Origin: Winkia neuii subsp. neuii DSM 8576
Lineage (GTDB): Bacteria > Actinomycetota > Actinomycetes > Actinomycetales > Actinomycetaceae
NCBI RefSeq assembly: GCF_000420405.1
Contig: NZ_ATUW01000001.1
Span: 277,072-341,071, forward strand
Direction: 5' to 3'
DNA length: 64,000 nucleotides
Shown: one piece after another, positions 26,462-34,599 of the stretch
Layout: every line of letters starts with the position of its first letter
Numbering within the stretch: the first letter of the stretch is position 1
The notes under the pieces: generated by a model
Seen by the model: the letters and a program-made list of their open reading frames with translations, nothing else
Database searches by the model: none
What the model was told of the DNA's origin: nothing
Made by a program: the position numbers and the translations under genes

Positions 26462-26692
26462 ATGCAGACTACCAAGCTCAAAGTTAAGGGAATGACCTGC
26501 GAGCACTGCGTAAAGCACGTGCAGGAGGAAGTCTCGAAGATTCAGGGCGTAAACGCTGTAGACGTGGAACTGAACCCGGAAGGCACCTCGGTTGTCACCG
26601 TCACCTCTGACGCGGTCCTAAGCGAGGATTCCCTGCGCGAAGCCATCGACGAGGCCGGCTACGAACTCGAAGGCATCGACGACATTCACTAA
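26462..26692 (+). CDS. copZ: Copper chaperone, heavy-metal-associated domain protein
   Basis: 76 residues, one HMA domain: the metal site is Cys13 and Cys16 in GMTCEHC, with a ferredoxin-like beta-alpha-beta-beta-alpha-beta pattern. It has a good ribosome-binding site (AGGAAAAG). It should deliver Cu(I) to the P-type ATPase encoded next. The acidic C terminus (EGIDDIH) is normal. Confidence 0.92.
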   Translation: MQTTKLKVKGMTCEHCVKHVQEEVSKIQGVNAVDVELNPEGTSVVTVTSDAVLSEDSLREAIDEAGYELEGIDDIH

Positions 26693-26715
26693 GACCACCA
26701 CCCACAAATAAAAAT

Positions 26716-26739
26716 GGTCCCGGCCTGCCCGCCGGGACC
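26716..26739. terminator. Perfect hairpin between copZ and copA
   Basis: GGTCCCGGC / GCCGGGACC with a 6-nt loop. On the plus strand no T-run follows, so it may only attenuate or protect the mRNA. On the minus strand it is followed by ATTTTTATT and looks like an intrinsic terminator, although no minus-strand gene ends there. Confidence 0.5.
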
Positions 26740-26764
26740 CGAGCCATGAGTCTTAGGAGTTCAC

Positions 26765-29158
26765 ATGTCTCTGGGCGAAAATATACCAGAATCGCAACCT
26801 GATATCGCCACCGAAAACAGCGCCGAGGGCACCGACGGGCAGGCGCGCAGGGCCCAAATTATGAGGCGTCGCTTCTTCGTCGCACTCGTCTTTTCCATTC
26901 CGGTCATGGTGATTTCCATGGTGCCAGCCCTGCAATTTGTCGGCTGGCAGTGGGTGGTAACCGCACTGGCAGCCCCCGTCGTTACCTGGTGTGCCTGGCC
27001 CTTCCACAGGGCAGCATTCAGAGCCGCCCGCCACGGCGCCTCCACCATGGACACCCTGGTTTCCCTTGGCGTTATAGCGGCCACCGGCTGGTCGCTATTC
27101 GCCCTCTTCTTCGGGGGCGCGGGCCAGCTCGGCATAAAAATGGACATGTCGCTAATGCCCCGCAACGCCCACGGCGCCATGCACCTCTATTTTGAGGCCG
27201 CCACCATGGTCACCACCTTCCTGCTGGGCGGGCGTTGGGCTGAAGCGCGGGCACGTCACAATGCGGGTGATGCGCTGCGATCCATTCTGACTATGGGTGC
27301 CAAAGAGGCCACTCTCATTTCGATCTCGGATTCGGGGGCGCGCACCACAAAGCAAGTGCCCGCTTCCACCCTTGCCGAGGGCGACCTGTTCCTTGTGCGT
27401 CCGGGCGAAAAGATCGCTACGGACGGGTTGGTGCGCGACGGCCATAGCGCCGTCGATGCCTCCTTGCTGACCGGCGAATCCGTTCCGGTAGATGTGGGCC
27501 CCGGGGATCCGGTTACGGGCGCTACGATCAACACCTCGGGCGCGCTTACCGTGCAGGCTACACGCGTTGGCGAGGACACCGCCCTGTCCCAAATTGCCCG
27601 TCTAGTCACCCAGGCGCAGGCCGGAAAAGCGCCGGTGCAGCGACTGGCTGACAAGATCTCGGCAGTATTCGTCCCCACCGTTCTAGCCATCTCCGCCCTC
27701 ACCCTTATCGGCTGGCTCATCTTTACCGGAAACACCTCCGCCGCCTTTACTGCCGCCGTGTCAGTGCTCGTGATTGCCTGCCCATGCGCGCTAGGTCTTG
27801 CCACCCCCACCGCATTACTAGTCGGTTCGGGGCGCGCCGCCAAGTTGGGGATCGTCATCAAAGGGCCCGAAATACTTGAATCCACCCGCGCAATAGACAC
27901 GATGGTACTGGACAAGACCGGCACCATCACGCGCGGCAAGATGCACGTCGAAGACGTAGTAGGGGAAGACCCAAACCGGGTGCTGGCCCTGGGCGCCGCC
28001 GCCGAGGCCGGATCTGAGCACCCGGTAGCGCGCGCTATTGTGGCCGCCAGCCCGCAGGAACTAAGCAGAGCTGAAGGGTTTACCTCGGTCGCAGGCAACG
28101 GCGTCATCAGCCAGGTAGATGGCCAAATCCTCGCCGCAGGTAAGCCGACGTGGTTACAGGAGTTAGGGGCCTGCGTGCCCGCACGGCTACAGCAGGATTT
28201 TGCCGCCGCGGAAGCCACTGGAGCTACCGCCATCATGGTTGCAACACGAAAAGGGCGAGCAGACGCCCTCGAGAAAAAGACTTCAGTGCACGAAGAGGCA
28301 GGTACGCCCCTCACCCAAATTGAGCTAGCAGTGTCCGGCATGTCCTGTGCAGCCTGCGTAAACCGCGTACAAAAGAAACTGAACAAGGTGCCCGGGGCCA
28401 CCGCCACCGTGAACTTGGCTACCGAATCCGCCCACATCGACGCCCAACCAGACGTAAGCACCGCTGACCTGCTGGCAGCCGTAGAAAAAGCAGGTTACAC
28501 CGCCACGCTAACCTCTCGGCGCGGGGGCGAGGCAGCGACGCGCACCCAGGCCACAGAAATAACCGTTTCCCCTAAGGCCGTGGCTGGAGCAGAGGCCATA
28601 GGCATAATCGTGCTCCGCGACACCGTACGCCCAACCTCAAAAGAGGCACTAGCACAAATACGCCAGCTGGGAATCGAACCTATCTTGCTTACCGGCGACA
28701 ACGCTAAAGCGGCGCGACACGCAGGCAAACAAGTAGGCATCGACACTGTCATCGCCGGAGTCCTCCCGCAAGACAAACAGGCACACGTGAAATCCTTGCA
28801 AGAGCATGGTAGAACCGTGGCTATGGTCGGAGACGGCGTAAACGACGCGGCCGCCCTCGCCCAAGCTTCCGTACAAGGGTTAGGCATGGCCATGGGCTCG
28901 GGCACAGACGCTGCCATAGCGGCCTCAGATATAACGTTGGTGCGTTCCGACCTGCTGGCCGCAGCCCAATCCATACGCATTTCCAGGGCCACTTTACGCA
29001 TAATCAAACAAAACCTATTTTGGGCATTCGCCTACAACATAGCCGCCGTACCCCTAGCCATCTTCGGCCTACTGAACCCCATGATTGCCGGGGCAGCAAT
29101 GGCGTGCTCTTCTGTGATAGTGGTTTCTAACTCGCTGCGACTGCGCAACACAAAATAA
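26765..29158 (+). CDS. copA: Copper-translocating P-type ATPase with an internal HMA domain
   Basis: 797 residues. It has P1B-type membrane helices, TGES in the actuator domain, the CPC metal site (Cys339, Cys341), phosphorylated Asp383 in DKTGT, SEHP in the N domain, TGDN and GDGVND. The N-terminal cytoplasmic part (1-33) carries no metal-binding domain. Instead an HMA domain with GMSCAAC (Cys528, Cys531) lies at about 519-590, between the N-domain strand GATAIMVATRKG and the P-domain start EAIGIIVLRDTVRP. This placement is unlike usual CopA proteins. It follows copZ and probably exports Cu(I). Confidence 0.93.
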   Translation: MSLGENIPESQPDIATENSAEGTDGQARRAQIMRRRFFVALVFSIPVMVISMVPALQFVGWQWVVTALAAPVVTWCAWPFHRAAFRAARHGASTMDTLVSLGVIAATGWSLFALFFGGAGQLGIKMDMSLMPRNAHGAMHLYFEAATMVTTFLLGGRWAEARARHNAGDALRSILTMGAKEATLISISDSGARTTKQVPASTLAEGDLFLVRPGEKIATDGLVRDGHSAVDASLLTGESVPVDVGPGDPVTGATINTSGALTVQATRVGEDTALSQIARLVTQAQAGKAPVQRLADKISAVFVPTVLAISALTLIGWLIFTGNTSAAFTAAVSVLVIACPCALGLATPTALLVGSGRAAKLGIVIKGPEILESTRAIDTMVLDKTGTITRGKMHVEDVVGEDPNRVLALGAAAEAGSEHPVARAIVAASPQELSRAEGFTSVAGNGVISQVDGQILAAGKPTWLQELGACVPARLQQDFAAAEATGATAIMVATRKGRADALEKKTSVHEEAGTPLTQIELAVSGMSCAACVNRVQKKLNKVPGATATVNLATESAHIDAQPDVSTADLLAAVEKAGYTATLTSRRGGEAATRTQATEITVSPKAVAGAEAIGIIVLRDTVRPTSKEALAQIRQLGIEPILLTGDNAKAARHAGKQVGIDTVIAGVLPQDKQAHVKSLQEHGRTVAMVGDGVNDAAALAQASVQGLGMAMGSGTDAAIAASDITLVRSDLLAAAQSIRISRATLRIIKQNLFWAFAYNIAAVPLAIFGLLNPMIAGAAMACSSVIVVSNSLRLRNTK

Positions 29159-29177
29159 CCTGCGCCCTCCCGGCATT

Positions 29178-29183
29178 TACAAT
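29178..29183 (+). promoter_or_regulatory. -10 element of a probable leaderless transcript
   Basis: TACAAT is 6 nt before the ATG at 29190, which has no ribosome-binding site. Confidence 0.55.
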
Positions 29184-29189
29184 AGGCCC

Positions 29190-31172
29190 ATGAGTTATGT
29201 GCCGGATGCCGGGTGGGCTCTTTTCGCACTCGCCATCATCATATTCGCGCTAGCACCCGGTTACTTTCTAGCTAGGCTCTTTCGAGTTCACGGCCTGCAG
29301 GCAGCCGCTATGGCGCCCTCACTTACCTTCGGTATGGTAGGGGCCGCCTCGATTGTTGCACCCTGGCTGCACCTGCGCTGGTCTTTTCCGGTAGTTGCCA
29401 GTTTCTTAGTGGCCCAAATTCTGCTGCTTGCCGCAGTGCGCGCACTAGTAACCCACTTCGGCCGCCGTTCGCTACCCACTGCACATTCTCGCGATAGCGA
29501 GGCTCTTCCCTACCCCGCCCGCATGGCACTTCCAGCAACCATTGGCCTGGCCATTGCCATTACCCTGTGCCAATTTGCTAGAGGACTAGCCAAACCCACC
29601 GATCCGTCGCAATTTTGGGATGGACTGTTCCACATCAACGCGATCAAAGTTGTCCAGCTTTACGGCAACGCCTCCCCCCTCGGAGGGCTAGCTCCCATCA
29701 ATCCAGATGGCAAAGTCGATTTTTATCCGACGCTCTACCACGCCTTCGTTGCAGCACTGACAACCAAGTCAACTCCGTTGGGGCTGGCGATTTCAGCCTC
29801 AGCTGCTGGGCTGATCGCCCTTGGAATCATCACCCTGACCGGGCTCACACACTCTTTGCTAACTTATTCCCCGCAAACCCCCGCCAAACAATTAGCCATC
29901 GTCGCCACCCCCCTAATAGCGGCCGGCTCACTATGCCTTACCCAGCTCGGAACAGTACTATCCACCCTGCCCTACCTCTGCGCCATGGCCGCCACCCCCG
30001 GTGCCCTTGGAGCCCTAAATATAGCCGCCACCCGCGGCACCCACTGGGGCTTTCGGGCCGCCTCCGCCCTAGCCGCCCTAGGCGTTCTAATCTGCCACCC
30101 AATTGGGGGGTTCTCGTTGCTATTACTTTGCGCCCCACTAGTATTCGGGAAAGCCCTCCCGCTAGTTTGGTCGCGCCGCAAAGTTCTAGATCCTCGCATC
30201 TACACCCTGATCTGGATCCTAATCGCCCTCGTAGTACTGGGCGGAATTGTAGGTTTCTTCGGGCCCATGTTCCGCGTCCTCAGCTACTACCGTGCCCCTA
30301 CCGCACCGTCTAAACTCGCATTTTCACTGCTAACCGACTGGCCCACCATGCGCAGAGCGGTAGGCGGAACTTCGCTGTATATCCTCACCCTCGCGCTCGC
30401 CGCCCTCGGGTGCATCTGGCTTGTAGTCAACCGAATCAACCACTGGATCGTTCTTTCACTGGCGCTGACCTGCGCCTTCTACTTCTCCTGCTCTTCCGGA
30501 ATGGGCCTGCTGCGGCGGCTCACCTCCCCCTGGTACATGCAGCCCGAACGGCTCCAAACCGCCTTCTCGGTAGCGCTCATGGCAACCGCAGCCATAGGAA
30601 TTTACGCGATAGGCACCTGGGCAACCACTCGAGGGGCTCCAGCTAAGCTACTTACCTGCTTCGCCCTCTTCTGCATAGCCGTAACCCCCTTCGCCAGGGC
30701 GCACGAACGGAGCGAACTCGTTGCCCTCTCTTACGATCCCATGCGGATCGGGTGGGGAACCTTCGCCACCCGCACCGAACTAAATTCGTTCGCACAAATC
30801 AAACAAATCACCGGCTCCGCCACCGTTCTTAGCGTGCCCGACTCGGGAGTACCCTTCGGATACGCCCTAGCCGGGGTCAATTCCTACTACAAGCACGCCT
30901 CCACCATCGGAAAAACAGAATGGGCACTGTTCAAGAAGATTGCCCCACTGGATAGCGCCGCCTGTAAATTCCTACGCTCGCAGAACATCCAGTACTACTA
31001 CAAGGACACTGACCCAACCGCGTCGGGCGCCCGCCGCGGGCGCAAACGCACTAAACGCACCGCCCGCCTAGACCAACTCATTCCCGAAGAAAAAATGACG
31101 CTCGTGTGGAAAGCGGCCTCGGCGCCAACAGGTGAAGGCCCCCGCCTATACAAAATTAGTGCCTGCTACTGA
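29190..31172 (+). CDS. Polytopic membrane protein, DUF6541-like
   Basis: 660 residues with about 13 hydrophobic segments through residue 510, then a soluble C-terminal 150 residues. The start (FALAPGYFLARLF), the DPSQFWDGLFHINAIK loop and DFYPTLYHAFVA are typical of large actinobacterial membrane proteins with a glycosyltransferase-C-like layout (DUF6541). A role in cell-envelope glycan assembly is likely from that group, not shown here. The C-terminal Lys/Arg run (RRGRKRTKRTAR) is notable. Its 3' end overlaps the convergent dedA-type gene by 17 nt. Confidence 0.75.
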   Translation: MSYVPDAGWALFALAIIIFALAPGYFLARLFRVHGLQAAAMAPSLTFGMVGAASIVAPWLHLRWSFPVVASFLVAQILLLAAVRALVTHFGRRSLPTAHSRDSEALPYPARMALPATIGLAIAITLCQFARGLAKPTDPSQFWDGLFHINAIKVVQLYGNASPLGGLAPINPDGKVDFYPTLYHAFVAALTTKSTPLGLAISASAAGLIALGIITLTGLTHSLLTYSPQTPAKQLAIVATPLIAAGSLCLTQLGTVLSTLPYLCAMAATPGALGALNIAATRGTHWGFRAASALAALGVLICHPIGGFSLLLLCAPLVFGKALPLVWSRRKVLDPRIYTLIWILIALVVLGGIVGFFGPMFRVLSYYRAPTAPSKLAFSLLTDWPTMRRAVGGTSLYILTLALAALGCIWLVVNRINHWIVLSLALTCAFYFSCSSGMGLLRRLTSPWYMQPERLQTAFSVALMATAAIGIYAIGTWATTRGAPAKLLTCFALFCIAVTPFARAHERSELVALSYDPMRIGWGTFATRTELNSFAQIKQITGSATVLSVPDSGVPFGYALAGVNSYYKHASTIGKTEWALFKKIAPLDSAACKFLRSQNIQYYYKDTDPTASGARRGRKRTKRTARLDQLIPEEKMTLVWKAASAPTGEGPRLYKISACY

Positions 31173-31845
31173 CGGACTTTTGCTGCCTATTCTGAGCACG
31201 CTTGCGCAAGAATCCAATCGCAATCGGAACCACCGAAATCAACACCACCAACACGGCCATGATTTCGATGTTGTTGCGCACTGCGGGGATCTGCCCCAGC
31301 CACACGCCCAAGGCGCACATGCCACCGCCCCAAGCAATTCCGCCAATCACGTTCCAGCGGAAAAAATGCGGGTAGTGCATGCGTGCCATTCCGGCAGTTA
31401 CGGGAATAAATGTGCGCACTACGGGGACAAACCTACCCAGGGTGAGGGCGGGCCCGCCCCACTTGTCGAAGAAAGCTTCGGCCTCGTCCAAATATTCAGT
31501 CTTCAAAATACGGGCATCTGGCTTGAATAGCTTCCGCCCAAATTCGCGGCCAATCCAATATCCTGCCTGGTCGCCACCCACCGCGGCTGCGATTACGACC
31601 GCGATCATCACCCAGAAATTAAGTCCCAGCTGCTGGTGCAACAACCCCGCGGTGAACAGCAGCGAATCGCCCGGAAGAAACGGAAATAGTAGCCCCGATT
31701 CAATAAATACAATCACTGCCACCCCGATCAGCACGTAGGGGCCTAGAGCTAGCAAAAGCTCCTCGGGGTTGCGCAAATAGTCGATCAGTCCCGCAGAAAC
31801 CGGACCGGCCATGCCCGCCGCAGCGGTTGAAAAAGTCTGTAGCAT
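31156..31845 (-). CDS. DedA-family membrane protein
   Basis: About 229 residues from ATG 31845, which has a strong GGAGG site; the open frame to 31896 lacks one. Motifs FIESGLLFPFLPGDSLLF, GDQAGYWIGREFGRK and GRFVPVVRTFIPVTAGMARMHY are the DedA/SNARE-associated signature with its re-entrant loop and conserved Arg. Members translocate lipids such as undecaprenyl phosphate or phosphatidylethanolamine across the membrane. It is convergent with the DUF6541-like gene and divergent from the Nudix gene. Confidence 0.92.
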   Translation of the reverse strand: MLQTFSTAAAGMAGPVSAGLIDYLRNPEELLLALGPYVLIGVAVIVFIESGLLFPFLPGDSLLFTAGLLHQQLGLNFWVMIAVVIAAAVGGDQAGYWIGREFGRKLFKPDARILKTEYLDEAEAFFDKWGGPALTLGRFVPVVRTFIPVTAGMARMHYPHFFRWNVIGGIAWGGGMCALGVWLGQIPAVRNNIEIMAVLVVLISVVPIAIGFLRKRAQNRQQKSVSSRH

Positions 31846-32053
31846 TTGTCCTCCGGCCGCTATCCTATTGGCAGCGCCGGCACTTAGACAGCCCACACCC
31901 GGCGATGTTGCTCACTTGCAGGCCAATTGCGCCACGGGCGAAGCGCCACGGGGCAGCCTCAACCTGGGCGTTTATGGCCTTCGGCAGTGTGATTTTGGCT
32001 CATTAGCCAGTTGGTCGGCCCTGAGAACTGCGGCAGGCAATACCATGGGGAAT

Positions 32054-32560
32054 ATGTCTGTCCACAGTTCACGCACTTATTCGCGCACCGCCCGAGTGCG
32101 CCGGCGGCGCCGAAAAACGCTGCCCTTGGTCGAAGAAACTTCGGCCGGCGGCGTGGTTGTGGACGTTGTAAACCACCGCCCCTACGTAGCGCTAATTGCC
32201 CGCCAAAACAGGTTCCACCGGATTGAATGGTGCCTGCCCAAGGGGCACATCGAAGCTGGCGAAACTCCTGCCCAAACCGCCGAACGGGAAGTGTGGGAAG
32301 AAACCGGCATTGATGGGCGCGTGCTAGCCCATTTAGCTTCTATCGATTACACGTTTACCTCCCCGCACAACCGCATTCACAAAGTAGTGCACCATTTCTT
32401 GCTGGAAGCGGTGGGCGGCGAGCTCACTGTCGAGGGCGATCCTGATCACGAAGCACTAGATGCGGCTTGGATTCCACTGAACACTTCCCTTACACTGCTG
32501 GCCTATTCTAATGAGCGCCGAGTTGCACATAAGGCACGTGAACTTCTACAGGTTGGGTAG
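32054..32560 (+). CDS. Nudix hydrolase
   Basis: About 168 residues. The Nudix box GHIEAGETPAQTAEREVWEETGI (here given in two parts: GHIEAGETPAQ, then REVWEETG) lies at residues 64-86. The N terminus is Arg-rich (residues 7-21). ATG 32054 is preceded by TACCAT 7 nt upstream and also by GGGG, so it could be leaderless; ATG 32045 is an alternative. The usual neighbour relation, upstream of a DUF6049-MurJ-trx cluster, is common in actinobacteria. Its substrate, some nucleoside-diphosphate derivative, is unknown. Confidence 0.88.
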   Translation: MSVHSSRTYSRTARVRRRRRKTLPLVEETSAGGVVVDVVNHRPYVALIARQNRFHRIEWCLPKGHIEAGETPAQTAEREVWEETGIDGRVLAHLASIDYTFTSPHNRIHKVVHHFLLEAVGGELTVEGDPDHEALDAAWIPLNTSLTLLAYSNERRVAHKARELLQVG

Positions 32561-34599
32561 TGATGCGCAAACAGATTTTGTTGTGTGTGTTGGCCACAGC
32601 CTTGTTCTTTGTTGGCCTGCCCCCGCTCGCCCTCGCAGGGGATGGCCCCACCGTTACTATCACCTCACTAACCCCTACACTCACCTCTAAAACCAACCAG
32701 GTTAGGGTCCGCATTCAGGTAAAAAATCCTGGAGCTGAGCCTTTGCGCGAGCAAACCGCAGCCGTTAGCGTTATGGCCGCTTCCCCTCTGGACGCCAACG
32801 AGCTGGCGGCTTGGTTGCGCGGAAGTGAGGACTCGCAAAAACAAGTGCAAATTTGGTCTGGTTCCATTCCGAACGTTCCCGCACACGGGGAGGTGTCCGT
32901 CGAGGCCACTATTGCTACAGACAAGATCCCGGCAACTTCCGACCAGTGGGGCCCTCGCGGCATCACCGCCTCGGTGGGGCAGGCTTTTGACCGGTCGATC
33001 ATGTTAGTCGAGGCGCCTTTTGCGACCGATAAATCCAAATTGCTGCTGCAGGTGCCGGTGCGCGGCCTGCGCCAAGACGCCGTTCGCGTAACTACCAAAG
33101 ACACTTTAGGTAAAACCGGAGTAGGGCCGGCCAGTTACGTAGCAAACGACAGTATTGCCGAGGGCAACGAATTGGCTGCCGGCATAGCTTTAGCCGACAC
33201 TGATTCCACTAGGAAACTGCAGGAACTAGCCAAAAACGCTCGCCCGGGAGTAGTTTACTTAATTGACCCGGCCTGCCTGGATTCCGGTTCCCCACTCTCT
33301 CGCGGCAAAACAGTGGGACTAGAGCAACCGAAATACGCCGCAATTCCGTCCGCGAGCGCCCTCGCCGCACTCAAAACAATCTCCAACAAAGGCGGCAAGA
33401 TCCTACTTACCCCCTGGGGCTTCCCCGCCCAACGCCCCAGTGGAACCACCCGCCCTCTATCACTGAGCGCCGACCAACGCACTGCCGCCACCGCCAAGGC
33501 ATTAGCCGACCGCGGCATCGAAACCAGCACCAACTTCGCCTGGTTTGGAGCCGCCCCCTCACTGTCCCAACTGCAAGAAGTACCCGCCGAGTGGCCCATC
33601 TTAGCCCCCCAAAATAGCGGAGAACCCACCTCAAATTTGTCCTACACACCCTCAGCCCGGACAAACCTGTATGCCAAGGGCGACCACCCGGCAATACTCA
33701 GTTCGCAATCACTGGCCAAAACGCTGGCCGCCATGCCCCAGGGCAATTTAACCGAATTCGACCTGACCCAACTGGCACTGGCAAACGTGGCAATCATGAA
33801 CCACGAACGCCCCTTCGACCCGCGCATCGTCAGCGCCGAGCTGCCACCAAACGCGAACGCAGCACAGACAAAGCGGGCACTCGCCCTCTTCAATACCGGC
33901 TGGAGCGAACCCATCACCTTGCAGGAAGCCCTGTCGAAGGATGCGCGTGCCGACGAGTACCTGCCCAGTGGGCTGGAGGGGGCCCCTACCACCTCGGCTA
34001 CCGACCCGATCGCAAACGTGCGCACGGTAACCGACCTACTATCCCAGGTGAGCGACAGCCCCGAAAAACTCACCTACTCGCTGCAATCTCAAATGCTGTT
34101 GGCCGCCGGCAATACCCTCCCGGCGCCGCTGCGTAAAAACGCGCTGCGAACGCTGGATTCAGACGCTGCCGCCCTGCGCAACGCCGTTGCCGCCCAACCG
34201 TCATCAACCATCAACCTGATTTCCAAAGAAGCCACCTTGCCCGTGCGCATTTCCAACGCGCTGGCAATAGGGGTGAACGTGCAAGCTAAAGCGCGCACTT
34301 CAGACCCTCGCCTACAGGTGGGCAAACCCCAGAACATGCAGGTGCCAGCCCATTCCGCGGCAACCGCCAACATTCCCCTAAAAGCCGTAGGAAACGGCAA
34401 CATTCAGGTGCGAGTCGGCATTGCCACGCGCACCGGCAAACCAATCTCCCAGGCCAATCCTTTGCACATGAGGGTGCGGCCCGGCCTCGAGGACAAGGCG
34501 ATCCTAGGGGCGGGTGGCGTCGTTGTGGCAATATTTATTTTTGGCCTAGTCCGAACATTCCGTCGAGGGCGCAAAATGCCAGTTGAGGAAATTCCATGA
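32560..34599 (+). CDS. DUF6049-like secreted, membrane-anchored protein
   Basis: 679 residues; GTG 32560 overlaps the Nudix stop (TAGTG), and ATG 32563 is equally possible. It has a signal peptide (ILLCVLATALFFVGLPPLALA), a long extracytoplasmic region beginning with a CARDB/Ig-like fold (VTITSLTPTLTSKTNQVRVR), and a C-terminal membrane helix about 647-665 with a basic inside tail (RTFRRGRK). It is always found just before murJ in actinobacteria of this type. A role with MurJ in wall synthesis is inferred from this linkage. It overlaps murJ by ATGA. Confidence 0.8.
   Translation: MMRKQILLCVLATALFFVGLPPLALAGDGPTVTITSLTPTLTSKTNQVRVRIQVKNPGAEPLREQTAAVSVMAASPLDANELAAWLRGSEDSQKQVQIWSGSIPNVPAHGEVSVEATIATDKIPATSDQWGPRGITASVGQAFDRSIMLVEAPFATDKSKLLLQVPVRGLRQDAVRVTTKDTLGKTGVGPASYVANDSIAEGNELAAGIALADTDSTRKLQELAKNARPGVVYLIDPACLDSGSPLSRGKTVGLEQPKYAAIPSASALAALKTISNKGGKILLTPWGFPAQRPSGTTRPLSLSADQRTAATAKALADRGIETSTNFAWFGAAPSLSQLQEVPAEWPILAPQNSGEPTSNLSYTPSARTNLYAKGDHPAILSSQSLAKTLAAMPQGNLTEFDLTQLALANVAIMNHERPFDPRIVSAELPPNANAAQTKRALALFNTGWSEPITLQEALSKDARADEYLPSGLEGAPTTSATDPIANVRTVTDLLSQVSDSPEKLTYSLQSQMLLAAGNTLPAPLRKNALRTLDSDAAALRNAVAAQPSSTINLISKEATLPVRISNALAIGVNVQAKARTSDPRLQVGKPQNMQVPAHSAATANIPLKAVGNGNIQVRVGIATRTGKPISQANPLHMRVRPGLEDKAILGAGGVVVAIFIFGLVRTFRRGRKMPVEEIP

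Noticed and set aside
27256-28461. A 401-codon open frame on the minus strand
   Set aside because: It lies wholly inside copA, is Ser/Ala/Thr-rich with no domain, and the plus-strand frame has every P-type ATPase motif.
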